In this document: positions 24,035-37,383 of the stretch, piece by piece
Layout: each line of letters opens with the position of its first letter
Numbering within the stretch: position 1 is the first letter of the stretch
Assembly (NCBI GenBank): GCA_948099385.1
Contig: CANUEZ040000191.1
Location: 9,362,001 to 9,426,000 of the forward strand
DNA: 64,000 nucleotides
DNA from: Fasciola hepatica
Lineage: Eukaryota > Platyhelminthes > Trematoda > Plagiorchiida > Fasciolidae
Direction of reading: 5' to 3'
Translations under genes and position numbers: made by a program
The notes under the pieces: model-generated
Databases searched by the model: none
The model's input: only the letters and a program-made list of their open reading frames with translations
What the model was told of the DNA's origin: nothing

Positions 24035-25363
24035 TAGCCTTGTGTTGTTAAATTGTTCGATTCACAATGGTTCACCGGTTGTTGGAATCCCCGTGGTTGC
24101 TCGGTCGATGTGCACTGCTGATGAGTCGAGTCCGAACAAGGATGAAACAGCTGTACAGTGAGTGCTTCCATGGATTTCAATGCTCATTTGAGCGTTCAAG
24201 CTGCATGATCAATCATATTTATTCAAATCTAATCTAATTTAATCTAATCTAATCTAATCTCCTACTACTAATCAATTGCATTCATAGTAAGGAAGCTGTG
24301 TGAGTTTTTCATTTGGGAATGCGTTGGTTGTACTTAGGCCCCTACAGAGAAGTCATCCATCATAGGAGTCGATCGGTGTGCGCGAAGCTGGTTGTTACCA
24401 TTGAAATTTGAAGCCAGTTTGGGAAGGGTGCTATATCATGTAGTGTAGATGTTGAACGAAGCGTTGATAGCCATCCCGGATAGCCTTGTGTTGTTGAGTT
24501 GTTCGATTCACAATGGTTCAGCGGTTGTTGGAGTCCCCGTGGTTGCTCGGTCGATGTGCACTGCTGATGAGTCGAGTCCGAACAAAGATGAAACAGATGT
24601 ACAGTGAGTGTTTCCATGGATTTCAATGCTCAGTTGAGCGTTCAAGCTGCATGATCAATCATATTATACAAATCTATTCTAATCTAATCTAATCTAATCT
24701 AATCTCCTACTTCTAATCAATTGCATGCATAGTAAGGAAGCTGTGTATGTTTTTCATTTGGGAATGCGTTGTTTGTACTTAGGCCCCCAAAAGAGAAGTC
24801 ATCCATCATAGGAGTCGATCGGTGTGCGCGAAGCTTGTTGTTACCATTCAAATTTGAAGCCAGTTTGGGAAGGGTGCTATATCATGTAGTGAAGATGTTG
24901 AACAAAGCGTTGATAGCCATCCCGGATAGCCTTGTGTTGTTAAGTTGTTCGATTCACAATGGTTCACCGGTTGTTGGAGTCCCCGTGGTTGCTCGGTCGA
25001 TGTGCACTGCTGATGAGTCGAGTCCGAACAAGGATGAAACAGCTGTACAGTGAGTGCTTCCACGGATTTCAATGCTCAGTTGAGCGTTCAAGCTGCATGA
25101 ACAATCATATTATACAAATCTATTGTAATCTAATCTAATCTCCTACTACTAATCAATTGCATGCATAGTAAGGAAGCTGTGTAGGTTTTTCATTTGGGAA
25201 TGCGTTGGTTGTACTTAGGCCCCTACAGAGAAGTCATCCATCATAGGAGTCGATCGGTGTGCGCGAAGCTTGTTGTTACCATTGAAATTTGAAGCCAGTT
25301 TGGGAAGGGTGCTATATATGATGTAGTGTAGATGTTGAACAAATCTTTGATGGCCAAACCGGA
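24035..25363 (+). repeat. Tandem duplication, copy 1 (period 1329 bp, three units)
   Basis: Recurs at +1329, including rare changes such as AACAAAGATGAAACAGATG (24581 and 25910) and GTTTCCATGG. Similarity continues to about 26810, giving a partial third copy. Confidence 0.8.
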
Positions 25364-26810
25364 TAGCCTTGTGTTGTTGAGTTGTTCGATTCACAATGGT
25401 TCACCGGTTGTTGGAATCCCCGTGGTTGCTCGGTCGATGTGCACTGCTGATGAGTCGAGTCCGAACAAGGATGAAACAGCTGTACAGTGAGTGCTTCCAT
25501 GGATTTCAATGCTCATTTGAGCGTTCAAGCTGCATGATCAATCATATTTATTCAAATCTAATCTAATGTAATCTAATCTAATCTAATCTCCTACTACTAA
25601 TCAATTGCATTCATAGTAAGGAAGCTGTGTGAGTTTTTCATTTGGGAATGCGTTGGTTGTACTTAGGCCCCTACAGAGAAGTCATCCATCATAGGAGTCG
25701 ATCGGTGTGCGCGAAGCTGGTTGTTACCATTGAAATTTGAAGCCAGTTTGGGAAGGGTGCTATATCATGTAGTGTAGATGTTGAACGAAGCGTTGATAGC
25801 CATCCCGGATAGCCTTGTGTTGTTGAGTTGTTCGATTCACAATGGTTCAGCGGTTGTTGGAGTCCCCGTGGTTGCTCGGTCGATGTGCACTGCTGATGAG
25901 TCGAGTCCGAACAAAGATGAAACAGATGTACAGTGAGTGTTTCCATGGATTTCAATGCTCAGTTGAGCGTTCAAGCTGCATGATCAATCATATTATACAA
26001 ATCTATTCTAATCTAATCTAATCTAATCTAATCTCCTACTTCTAATCAATTGCATGCATAGTAAGGAAGCTGTGTATGTTTTTCATTTGGGAATGCGTTG
26101 TTTGTACTTAGGCCCCCAAAAGAGAAGTCATCCATCATAGGAGTCGATCGGTGTGCGCGAAGCTTGTTGTTACCATTCAAATTTGAAGCCAGTTTGAGAA
26201 GGGTGCTATATCATGTAGTGAAGATGTTGAACAAAGCGTTGATAGCCATCCCGGATAGCCTTGTGTTGTTAAGTTGTTCGATTCACAATGGTTCACCGGT
26301 TGTTGGAGTCCCCGTGGTTGCTCGGTCGATGTGCACTGCTGATGAGTCGAGTCCGAACAAGGATGAAACAGCTGTACAGTGAGTGCTTCCACGGATTTCA
26401 ATGCTCAGTTGAGCGTTCAAGCTGCATTATGAATCATTTTATACAAATCTAATCTAATCTAATCTAATCTCCTACTACTAATCAATTGCATGCATAGTAA
26501 GGAAGCTGTGTAGGTTTATCATTTGGGAATGCGTTGGTTGTACTTAGGCCCCTACAGAGAAGTCATCCATCATAGGAGTCGATCGGTGTGCGCGAAGCTT
26601 GTTGTTACCATTGAAATTTGAAGCCAGTTTGGGAAGGGTGCTATATATGATGTAGTGTAGATGTTGAACAAATCTTTGATGGCCAAACCGGATAGCCTTG
26701 TGTTGTTGAGTTGTTCGATTCACAATGGTTCACCGGTTGTTGGAATACCCGTGGTTGCTCGGTCGATGTGCACTGCTGATGAGTCGAGTCCGAACAAGGA
26801 TGAAACAGCT
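25364..26810 (+). repeat. Tandem duplication, copy 2 and partial copy 3 (period 1329 bp)
   Basis: Second copy of the three-unit block. It differs from copy 1 locally: near 26427 the post-ribozyme segment is GCATTATGAATCATTTT, the form seen beside the LTRs, as if a patch had been exchanged. Confidence 0.75.
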
Positions 26811-27641
26811 GTACAGTGAGTGCTTCCATGGATTTCAATGCTCAGTTGAGCGTTCAAGCTGCATGATCAATCATATTATACAAATATATTCTAATCTTAT
26901 CTAATCTTATCTAATCTAATCTAATCTAATCTCCTACTACTAATCAATTGCATGCATAGTAAGGAAGCTGTGTGAGTTTTTCATTTGGGAATGCGTTGGT
27001 TGTACTAAGGCCCCAAAAGCGAAGTCATCCATCATAGGAGTCGATCGGTGTGCGCGAAGCTGGTTGTTACCATTGAAATTAGAAGCCAGTTTGGGAAGGG
27101 TGCTATATGATGTAGTGTAGATTTTGAACAAAGCGTTGATAGCCATCCCGGATAGCCTTGTGTTGTTAAGTTGTTCGATTCACAATGGTTCAGCGGATGT
27201 TGGAGTCCCCGTAGTTGCTCGGTCGATGTGCACTGCTGATGAGTCGAGTCCGAACAAGGATGAAACAGCTGTACAGTGAGTGCTTCCATGGATTTCAATG
27301 CTCAGTTGAGCGTTCAAGCTGCATGATCAATCATATTATACAAATCTATTCTAATCTAATCTAATCTAATTTCCTACTACTAATCAATTGCATGCATAGT
27401 TAGGAAGCTGTGTGAGTTTTTCATTTGGGAATGCGTTGGTTGTACTTAGGCCCCTACGGATAAGTCATCCATCATAGGAGTCGATCGGTGTGCGCGAAGC
27501 TGGTTGATACCGTTAAAATTTGAAGCCAGGTTGGGAAGGGAGCTATATCATGTAGTGTAGATGTTGAACAAAGCGTTGATAGCCATCCGGGATAGCCTTG
27601 TGTTGTTAAATTGTTCGATTCACCATGGTTCACCGGTTGTT

Positions 27642-27736
27642 GGAGTCCCCGTGGTTGCTTGGTCGATGTGCACTGCTGATGAGTCGAGTCCGAACAAGGA
27701 TGAAGCATTTGTACAGTGAAAGCTTCCACGGATTTC
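27642..27736 (+). ncRNA. Hammerhead copy with rewritten stem III
   Basis: The core reads GAAGC and stem III is GCATTTGT in place of ACAGCTGT, so A15.1 becomes G opposite U16.1 (wobble) while the C-G pair stays. Outer stem I has CCACGG, which pairs perfectly with CCGUGG. The next unit (core 28113) shares all of this. Confidence 0.75.
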
Positions 27737-28078
27737 AATGCTCAGTTGAGCGTTCAAGCTGCATGATCAATCATATTATAGAAATCTAATCTAATCTAAT
27801 CTAATCTCATACTACCAATCAATTGCATGCAGAGTACTGAAGCTCCGTGAGATTTTCATTTGGAAATGCGTTGGTTGTACTTAGGCCCCTACAGAGAATT
27901 CATCCATCATAGGAGTTGATCGGTGTGCGCGAAGCTGGTTGTTACCATTGAAATTTGAAGCCAGTTTGGGAAGGGTACTATATAAGATGTAGTGTAGATG
28001 TTGAACAAAGCGTTGATAGCCATCCGGGATAGCCTTGTGTTGTTAAATTGTTCGATTCACCATGGTTCACCGGTTGTT

Positions 28079-28173
28079 GGAGTCCCCGTGGTTGCTCGGT
28101 CGATGTGCACTGCTGATGAGTCGAGTCCGAACAAGGATGAAGCATTTGTACAGTGAAAGCTTCCACGGATTTC
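28079..28173 (+). ncRNA. Hammerhead copy with rewritten stem III (duplicate)
   Basis: Same GAAGC and GCATTTGT variant as the unit 437 bp upstream; clearly a recent tandem duplicate. The next unit (28550) has the standard form. Confidence 0.75.
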
Positions 28174-28960
28174 AATGCTCAGTTGAGCGTTCAAGCTGCA
28201 TGATCAATCATTTTATAGAAATCTAATCTAATCTAATCTTATCTCATACTACCAATCAATTGCATGCAGAGTACTGAAGCTCCGTGAGATTTTCATTTGG
28301 AAATGCGTTGGTTGTACTTAGGCCCCTACAGAGAATTCATCCATCATAGGAGTTGATCGGTGTGCGCGAAGCTGGTTGTTACCATTGAAATTTGAAGCCA
28401 GTTTGGGAAGGGTGCTATATATGATGTAGTGTAGATGTTGAACAAAGCGTTGATAGCCATCCGGGATAGCCTTGTGTTGTTAAATTGTTCGATTCACCAT
28501 GGTTCACCGGTTGTTGGAGTCCCCGTGGTTGCTCGGTCGATGTGCACTGCTGATGAGTCGAGTCCGAACAAGGATGAAACAGCTGTACAGTGAGTGCTTC
28601 CATGGATTTCAATGCTCCGTTGAGCGTTCAAGCTGCATGATCAATCATATTATTCAAATCTAATCTAATCTAATATAATCTGATCTAATCTCCTACTACT
28701 AATCAATTGCATGCATAGTAAGGAAGCTGTGTGAGTTTTTCATTTGGGAATGCGTTGGTTGTACTTAGGCCCCTGCAGATAAGACATCCATCATAGGAGT
28801 CGATCGGTGTGCGCGAAGCTGGTTGTTACCATTCAAATTTGAAGCCAGTTTGGAAATGGTGCTATATCATGTAGTGTAGTTGTTGAACAAAGCTTTGATA
28901 GCCATCCCGGATAGCCTTGTGTTGTTAAATTGTTCGATTCACCATGGTTCACCGGTTGTT

Positions 28961-29055
28961 GGAGTCCCCGTGGTTGCTCGGTCGATGTGCACTGCTGATG
29001 AGTCGAGTCCGAACAAGGATGGAACAGCTGTACAGTGAGTGCTTCCATGGATTTC
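28961..29055 (+). ncRNA. Hammerhead copy with A13 changed to G
   Basis: GATGGAACAG replaces GATGAAACAG after core 28995, changing invariant A13. Likely impaired. Confidence 0.7.
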
Positions 29056-31172
29056 AATGCTCAGTTGAGCGTTCAAGCTGCATGATCAATCATATTATAC
29101 AAATCTATTCTAATCTAATCTAATCTAATCTAATCTCCTACTACTAATCAATTGCATGCATAGTAAGGAAGCTGTGTGAGGTTTTCATTTGGGAATGCGT
29201 TGGTTGTACTTAGGCCCCTACAGAGAAGTCATCCATCATAGGAGTCGATCGGTGTGCGCGAAGCTGGTTGTTACCATTGAAATTTGAAGCCAGTTTGGGA
29301 AGGGTGCTATATCATGTAGTGTAGATGTTGAACAAAGCGTTGATAGCCATCCGGGATAGCCTTGTTTTGTTAAGTTGTTCGATTCACAATGGTTCAGCGG
29401 TTGTTGGAGTCCCCAGGATTTCTCGGTCGATGTGCACTGCTGATGAGTCGCGTCCGAACAAGGATGAAACAGCTGTACAGTGAGTGCTTCCATGGATTTC
29501 AATGCTCAGTTGAGCGTTCAAGCTGCATGATCAATCATATTATTCAAATCTAATCTAATCTAGTCTCAACTAATCTAATCTCCTACTACTAATCAATTGC
29601 ATGCATAGTAAGGAAGCTGTGTGAGTTTTTCATTTGGGAAAGCGTTGGTTGTACTTAGGCCCCTACAAAGAAGTCATCCATCATAGGAGTCGATCGGTGT
29701 GCGCGAAGCTGGTTGTTACCATTCAAATTTGAAGCCAGTTTGGGAAGAATGCTATATGATGTAGTGTAGATGTTGAACAAAGCGTTGATAGCGATCCCGG
29801 ATAGCCTTGTGTCGTTAAGTTGTTCGATTCACAATGGTTCAGCGGTTGTTGGTGTCCCCAGGATTTCTCGGTCGATGTGCACTGCTGATGAGTCGAGTCC
29901 GAACAAGGATGAAACAGCTGTACAGTGAGTGCTTCCATGGATTTCAATGCTCAGTTGAGCGTTCAAGCTGCATGATCAATCATATTATTCAAATCTAATC
30001 TAATCTATTCTAAACTAATCTAATCTCCTACTACTAATCAATTGCATGCATAGTAAGGAAGCTGTGTGAGTTTATCATTTGGGAATGCGTTGGTTGTACT
30101 TAGGCCCCTACAGGGAATTCATCCATCATAGGAGTCGATCGGTGTGCGCAAAGCTGGTTGTTACCATTCAAATTTGAAGCCAGTTTGGGAAGGGTGCTAT
30201 ATATGATGTAGTGTAGATGTTGAACAAAGCGTTGATAGCCATCCCGGATAGCCTTGTGTTGTTAAGTTGTTCGATTCACAATGGCTCACCGGTTGTTGGA
30301 ATCCCCGTAGTTGCTCGGTCGATGTGCACTGCTGATGAGTCGAGTCCGAACAAGGATGAAACAGCTGTACAGTGAGTGCTTCCATGGATTTCAATGCTCA
30401 GTTGAGCGTTCAAGCTGCATGATCAATCATATTATACAAATCTATTCTAATCTAATCTAATCTAATCTCCTACTACTAATCAATTGCATGCATAGTAAGC
30501 AAGCTGTATGAGTTTTTCATTTGGGAATGCGTTGGTTGTACTTAAGCCCCTACAGAGAAGTCATCCATCATAGGAGTCGTTCGGTGTGCGCGAAGCTGGT
30601 TGTTACCATTCAAATTTGAAGCCAGTTTGGGAACGGTGCTATATCATGTAGTGTAGATGTTGAACAAAGCGTTGATAGCCATCCCGGATAGCCTTGTTTT
30701 GTTAAGTTGTACAATTCACAATGGTTCACCGGTTGTTAGAGTACCCGTGGTTGCTCGGTCGATGTGCACTGCTGATGAGTCGAGTCCGGACAAGGATGAA
30801 ACAGCTGTACAGTGAGTGCTTCCATGGATTTCAATGCTCAGTTGAGCGTTCAAGCTGCATGATCAATCATACTATACAAATCTAATCTAATCTAATCTAA
30901 TCTCCTACTACTAATCAATTGCATGCATAGTAAGGAAGCTGTGTGAGTTTTTCATTTGGGAATGCGTTGGTTGTACTCAGGCCCCTATAGAGATGTGATC
31001 CATCATAGGAGTTGATCGGTGTGCGCGAAGCTGGTAGTTACCATTGAACTTTGAAGCCAGTTTGGGCAGGGTGCTATATCATGTAGTGTAGATGTTGAAC
31101 AAAGCGTTGATATCCATCCCGGATAGCCTTGTTTTGTTGAGTTGTACAATTCACAATGGTTCAGCGGTTGTT

Positions 31173-31267
31173 GGAGTCCCCGTGGTTGCTCGGTCGATGT
31201 GCACTGCTGATGAGTCGAGTGCGAACAAGGATGACACAGCTGTACACTGAGTGCTTCCATGGATTTC
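31173..31267 (+). ncRNA. Hammerhead copy with A14 changed to C and stem I mismatch
   Basis: Core 31207 is followed by GATGACACAG, changing A14, and CACTG replaces CAGTG on the 3' side of stem I. Two independent defects; predicted inactive. Confidence 0.7.
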
Positions 31268-32072
31268 AATGCTCAGTTGAGCGTTCAAGCTGCATGATCA
31301 ATCATATTATACCAATCTAATCTAATCTAATCTAATCTAATCTAATCTAATCTGATCTAATCTCCTACTACTAATCAATTGCATGCATAGTAAGGAAGCT
31401 GTGTGAGTTTTCCATTTGGGAATGCGTTGGTTGTACTTAGGCCCCTACAGGGAATTCATCCATCATAGGAGTCGATCGGTGTGCGCCAAGCTGGTTGTTA
31501 CCATTCAAATTTGAAGCCAGTTTGGGAAGGGTGCTATATCATGTAGTGTAGATGTTGAACAAAGCGTTGATAGCCATCCCGGATAGCCTTGTGTTGTTAA
31601 ATTGTTCGATTGACAATGGTTCAGCGGTTGTTGGAGTCCCCGTGGTTGCTCGGTCGATGTGCACTGCTGATGAGTCGAGTCCGAACAAGGATGAAACAGC
31701 TGTACAGTGAGTGCTTCCATGGGTTTCAATGCTCAGTTGAGCGTTCAAGCTGCATGATCAACCATATTATACAAATCTAATCTAATCTAATCTAATCTAA
31801 TTTCCTACTACTAATCAATTGCATGCATAGTAAGGAATCTGTGTAAGTTTTTCATTTGGGAATGCGTTGGTTGTACTTAGGCCCCTACGGATAATTCATC
31901 CATCATAGGAGTCGATCGGTGTGCGCGAAGCTGGTTGTTACCATTCAAATTTGAAGCCAGTTTGGGAAGGGTGCTATATCATGTAGTGTAGATGTTGAAC
32001 AAAGCTTCGATAGACATCCGGGATAGCCTTGTTTTGTTAAGTTGTTCGATTCACAATGGTTCCGCGGTTTTT

Positions 32073-32167
32073 GGAGTCCCCAGGATTTCTCGGTCGATGT
32101 GCACTGCTGATGAGTCGAGTCCGAACAAGGATGGAACAGCTGTACACTGAGTGCTTCCATGGATTTC
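32073..32167 (+). ncRNA. Hammerhead copy with A13 to G and stem I mismatch
   Basis: GATGGAAC after core 32107, CACTG for CAGTG, and CCAGGA replacing the 5' outer arm CCGTGG. Three changes in functional positions; probably a degenerate copy. Confidence 0.7.
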
Positions 32168-33422
32168 AATGCTCAGTTGAGCGTTCAAGCTGCATGATCA
32201 ATCATATTATACAAATCTATTCTAATCTAATCTAATCTAATCTAATCTCCTACTACTAATCAATTGCATGCATAGTAAGGAAGCTGTGTAGGTTTATCAT
32301 TTGGGAATGCGTTGGTTGTACTTAGGCCCCTACAGAGAAGTCATCCATCATAGGAGTCGATCGGTGTGCGCGAAGCTTGTTGTTACCATTGAAATTTGAA
32401 GCCAGTTTGGGAAGGGTGCTATATCATGTAGTGTAGATGTTGAACAAAGCGTTGATAGCCATCCCGGATAGCCTTGTGTTGTTAAGTTGTTCGATTCACA
32501 ATGGTTCAGCGGTTGTTGCAGACCCCGTGGTTGCGCGGTCGATGTGCACTGCTGATGAGTCGAGTCCGAACAAGGATGAAACAGCTGTACAGTGAGTGCT
32601 TCCATGGATTTCAATGCTCAGTTGAGCGTTCAAGCTGCATGATCAATCATATTATTCAAATCTAATCTAATCTAATATAATCTGATCTAATCTCCTACTA
32701 CTAATCAATTGCATGCATAGTAAGGAAGCTGTGTAAGTTTTTCATTTGGGAATGCGTTGGTTGTACTTAGGCCCCTACAGAGAAGTCATCCATCATAGGA
32801 GTCGATCGGTGTGCGCGAAGCTGGTTGTTACCATTCAAGTTTGAAGCCAGTTTAGGAAGAATGCTATATGATGTAGTGTAGATGTTGAACAAAGCGTTGA
32901 TAGCCATCACGGATAGCCTTGTGTTGTTAAGTTGTTCGATTCACCATGGTTCAGCGGTTGTTGGAATACCCGTAGTTGCTCGGTCGATGTGCACTGCTGA
33001 TGAGTCGAGTCCGAACAAGGATGAAACAGCTGTACAGTGAGTGCTTCCATGGATTTCAATGCTCAGTTGAGCGTTCAAGCTGCATGATCAATCATATTAT
33101 ACAAATATATTCTAATCTAATCTAATCTAATCTAATCTAATCTAATCTAATCTCCTACTTCTAATCAATTGCATGCATACTAAGGAAGCTATGTAGGTTT
33201 TTCATTTGGGAATGCGTTGGTTGTACTTAGGCCCCTACAGAGAAGTCATCCATCATAGGAGTCGATCGGTGTGCGCGAAGCTGGTTGTTACCATTCAAAT
33301 TTGAAGCCAGTTTGGGAAGAATGCTATATGATGTAGTGTAGATGTTGAACAAAGCGTTGATAGCGATCCCGGATAGCCTTGTGTTGTTAAGTTGTTCGAT
33401 TCACAATGGTTCAGCGGTTGTT

Positions 33423-33517
33423 GGAGTCCCCGTGGTTGCTCGGTCGATGTGCACTGCTCATGAGTCGAGTCCGATCAAGGATGAAACAGCTGTACAGTGA
33501 TTGCTTCCATGGATTTC
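33423..33517 (+). ncRNA. Hammerhead copy with G5 changed to C
   Basis: CTCATGA at 33457 changes invariant G5. Stem I and GUA are intact. Predicted inactive. Confidence 0.75.
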
Positions 33518-33563
33518 AATGCTCAGTTGAGCGTTCAAGCTGCATGATCAATCATGATATACA

Positions 33564-33628
33564 AATCTAATCTAATCTAATCTAATCTAATCTAATCTAA
33601 TCTAATCTAATCTAATCTAATCTAATCT
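33564..33628 (+). repeat. Longest AATCT pentamer tract (13 copies)
   Basis: Sixty-five bases of uninterrupted AATCT. Every unit has such a tract about 70 nt after its ribozyme core, generally with 2 to 10 copies and point variants (GATCT, AATAT, AATTT). It is the main source of unit length differences. Confidence 0.95.
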
Positions 33629-33897
33629 CCTACTACTAATCAATTGCATGCATAGTAAGGAAGCTGTGTAGGTTTTTTATTTGGGAATGCGTTGGTTGTA
33701 CTTAGGCCCCTACAGGGAAGTCATCCATCAAAGGAGTCGATCGGTGTGCGCGAAGCTGGTTGTTACCATTCAAATTTGAAGCCAGTTTGGGAAGGGTGCT
33801 ATATCATGTAGTGTAGATGTTGAACAAAGCCGTGATAGCCATCCGGGATAGACTTGTGTTGTTAAATTGTTCGATTCACCATGGTTCACCGGTTGTT

Positions 33898-33992
33898 GGA
33901 GTCCCCGTGGTTGCTCGGTCGACGTGCACTGCTGATGAGTTGAGTCCGAACAAGGATGAAACAGCTGAACAGTGAGTGCTTCCATGGATTTC
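33898..33992 (+). ncRNA. Hammerhead copy with altered cleavage triplet
   Basis: AGCTGAACAG replaces AGCTGTACAG, so the GUA before the cleavage site becomes GAA, breaking U16.1. Core 33932 is otherwise normal. Predicted not to cleave. Confidence 0.75.
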
Positions 33993-36019
33993 AATGCTCA
34001 GTTGTGCTTTCAAGCTGCATGATCAATCATATAATACAAATCTATTCTAATCTAATCTAATCTAATCTAATCTCCTACTACTAATCAATTGCATGCATAG
34101 TAAGGAAGCTGTGTAGGTTTATCATTTGGGAATGCGTTGGTTGTACTTAGGCCCCCAAAAGAGAAGTCATCCATCATAGGAGTCGATCGGTGTGCGCGAA
34201 GCTGGTTGTTACCATTCAAATTTGAAGCCAGTTTGGGAAGGGTGCTATATCATGTAGTGTAGATGTTGAACAAAGCGTTGATAGCCATCCCGGATAGCCT
34301 TGTTTTGTTGAGTTGTTCGATTCACAGTGGTTGACCGGTTGTTGGAGTGCCCGTGGTTGCTCGGTCGATGTGCACTGCTGATGAGTCGAGTCCGAACAAG
34401 GATGAAACAGCTGTACAGTGAGTGCTTCCATGGATTTCAATGCTCAGTTGAGCGTTCAAGCTGCATGATCAATCATATTATACAAATCTATTCTAATCTA
34501 ATCTAATCTAATCTAATCTCCAACTACTAATCAATTGCATGCATAGTAAGGAAGCTGTGTAGGTTTTTCATTTGGGAATGCGTTGGTTGTAATTAGGCCC
34601 CCAAAAGAGAAGTCATCCATCATAGGAGTCGATCGGTGTGCGCGAAGCTGGTTGTTAACATTCAAATTTGAAGCCAGTTTGGGAAGGGTGCTATATCATG
34701 TAGTGTAGATGTTGAACAAAGCGTTGATAGCCATCCCGGATAGCCTTGTGTTGTTAAGTTGTTCTATTCACCATGGTTCAGCGGTTGTTGGAGTCACCGT
34801 GGTTGCTCGGTCGATGTGCACTGCTGATGAGTCGAGTCCGAACAAGGATGAAACAGCTGTACAGTGAGTGCTTCCATGGATTTCAATGCTCAGTTGAGCG
34901 TTCAAGCTGCATGATCAACCATATTATACAAATCTAATCTAATCTAATCTAATCTAATCTAATCTAATCTAATCTAATCTAATCTCCTACTTCTAATCAA
35001 TTGCATGCATAGTAAGGAAGCTGTGTGAGTTTTTCATTTGGGAATGCGTTGGTTGTACTTAGGCCCCCAAAAGAGAAGTCATCCATCATAGGAGTCGATC
35101 GGTGTGCGCGAAGCTGGTTGTTAACATTCAAATTTGAAGCCAGTTTGGGAAGGGTGCTATATCATGTAGTGTAGATGTTGAACAAAGCGTTGATATCCAT
35201 CCGGGATAGCCTTGTGTTGTTAAGTTGTTCGATTCACAATGGTTCAGCGGTTGTTGGAGTCCCCATGGTTGCTCGGTCGATGTGCACTGCTGATGAGTCG
35301 AGTCCGAACAAGGATGAAACAGCTGTACAGTGAGTGCTTCCATGGATTTCAATGCTCAGTTGAGCGTTCAACCTGCATGATCAATCATATTATTCAAATC
35401 TAATCTAATCTAATCTAATCTAATCTAATCTCCTACTACTAATCAATTGCATGCATAGTAAGGAAGCTGTGTGAGTTTTTCATTTGGGAATGCGTTGGTT
35501 GTACTTAGGCCCCTACAGAGAAGTCATCCATCATAGGAGTCGATCGGTGTGCGCGAAGCTGGTTGTTACCATTGAAATTTGAAGCCAGTTTGGGAAGGGT
35601 GCTATATCATGTAGTGAAGATGTTGAACAAAGCGTTGATAGCCATCCCGGATAGCCTTGTGTTGTTAAGTTGTTCGATTCACAATGGTTCAGCGGTTGTT
35701 GGAGTCCCCGTAGTTGCTCGGTCGATGTGCACTGCTGATGAGTCGAGTCCGAACAAGGATGAAACAGCTGTACAGTGAGTGCTTCCATGGATTTCAATGC
35801 TCCGTTGAGCGTTCAAGCTGCATGATCAATCATATATTACAAATCTATTCTAATCTAATCTAATCTAATCTAGTCTCCTACTACTAATCAATTGCATGCA
35901 TAGTAAGGAAGCTGTGTGAGTTTTTCATTTGGGAATGCGTTGGTTGTACTAAGGCCCCATAAGAGAATTCATCGATCATAGGAGTCGATCGGTGTGCGCG
36001 AAGCTGGTTGTTACCATTC

Positions 36020-37290
36020 AAATTTGAAGCCAGTTTGAGAAGGGTGCTATATGATGTAGTGTAGATGTTGAACAAAGCGTTGATAGCGTTATCGGATAGC
36101 CTTGTGTTGTTAAGTTGTTCGATTCACAATGGTTCAGCGTTTGTTGGAGTCCCGTGGTTGCTCGGTCGATGTGCACTGCTGCTGAGTCGAGTCCGATCAA
36201 GGATGAAACAGCTGTACAGTGAGTGCTTCCATGGATTTCAATGCTCAGTTGAGCGTTCAAGCTGCATGATCAATCATATTATACAAATATATTCTAATCA
36301 AATCTAATCTAATCTATTCTAATCTAATCTAATCTAATCTAATCTAATTTCCTACTAGAAATCAATTGCATGCATAGTAAGGAAGCTGTGTGAGTTTTTC
36401 ATTTGGGAATGCGTTGGTTGTACTTAGGCCCCTACAGAGAATTCATCCATCATAGGAGTCGATCGGTGTGCGCGAAGCTGGTTGTTACCGTTAAAATTTG
36501 AAGCCAGTTTGGGAAGGGTGCTATATCATGTAGTGAAGATGTTGAACAAAGCGTTGATAGCCATCCCGGATAGCCTTGTGTTGTTAAATTGTTCGATTCA
36601 ACATGGTTCACCGGTTGTTGGAGTCCCCGTGGTTGCGCGGTCGATGTGCACTGCTGATGAGTTGAGTCCGAACAAGGATGAAACAGCTGTACAGTGAGTG
36701 CTTCCATGGATTTCAATGCTCAGTTGAGCGTTCAAGCTGCATGATCAATCATATTATACCAATCTAATCTAATCTAATCTAATCTAATCTAATCTAATCT
36801 CCTACTACTAATCAATTGCATGCATAGTAAGGAAGCTGTGTAGGTTTATCATTTGGGAATGCGTTTGTTGTACTTAGGCCCCTACAGAGAAGTCATCCAT
36901 CATAGGAGTCGATCGGTGTGCGCGAAGCTGGTTGTTACCGTTAAAATTTGAAGCCAGTTTGGGAAGTGTGCTATATCATGTAGTGTGGATGTTGAACAAA
37001 GCGTTGATAGCCATCCGGGATAGCCTTGTGTTGTTAAATTGTTCGATTCACAATGGTTCAGCGGTTGTTGGAGTCCCCGTGGTTGCTCGGTCGATGTGCA
37101 CTGCTGATGAGTTGAGTCCGAACAAGGATGAAACAGCTGTACAGTGAGTGCTTCCATGGATTTCAATGCCCAGTTGTGCTTTCAAGCTGCATGATCAATC
37201 ATATTATACAAATATATTCTAATCCAATCTAATCTAATCGCCTACTACTAATCAATTGCATGCATAGTAAGGAAGCTGTGTAGGTTTTTC
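36020..37290 (+). repeat. Tandem duplication, copy 1 (period 1364 bp, three units)
   Basis: Recurs at about 37384-38654. Shared rare features: GGAGTCCCGTGG with one C lost, TCCGATCAAGG, TTGCGCGG and CCGTTAAAATTTGAAG. Confidence 0.8.
36146..36239 (+). ncRNA. Hammerhead copy with A6 changed to C
   Basis: CTGCTGA at 36179 changes invariant A6. Its tandem duplicate (core 37543, offset 1364) is normal CTGATGA, so the change is private to this copy. Confidence 0.75.
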
Positions 37291-37383
37291 ATTTGGGAAT
37301 GCGTTGGTTGTACTAAGGCCCCAAAAGAGAATTCATCCATCATAGGAGTCGATCGGTGTGCGCGAAGCTGGTTGTTACCATTC

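Larger units (their letters stand above)
19228..31330 (+). repeat. Hammerhead satellite array, segment 4 (27 ribozymes)
   Basis: Starts with a ribozyme-less unit. Core starts: 19705, 20136, 20581, 21016, 21466, 21917, 22352, 22798, 23233, 23678, 24118, 24564, 25010, 25447, 25893, 26339, 26776, 27236, 27676, 28113, 28550, 28995, 29440, 29885, 30332, 30772, 31207. Spacing 431-460 bp. Variants in the stem III loop include CGCT (20581) and AGAT (24564, 25893). CAGTG becomes CGGTG at 22798, which still pairs. No gene or other insertion is visible. Confidence 0.97.
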
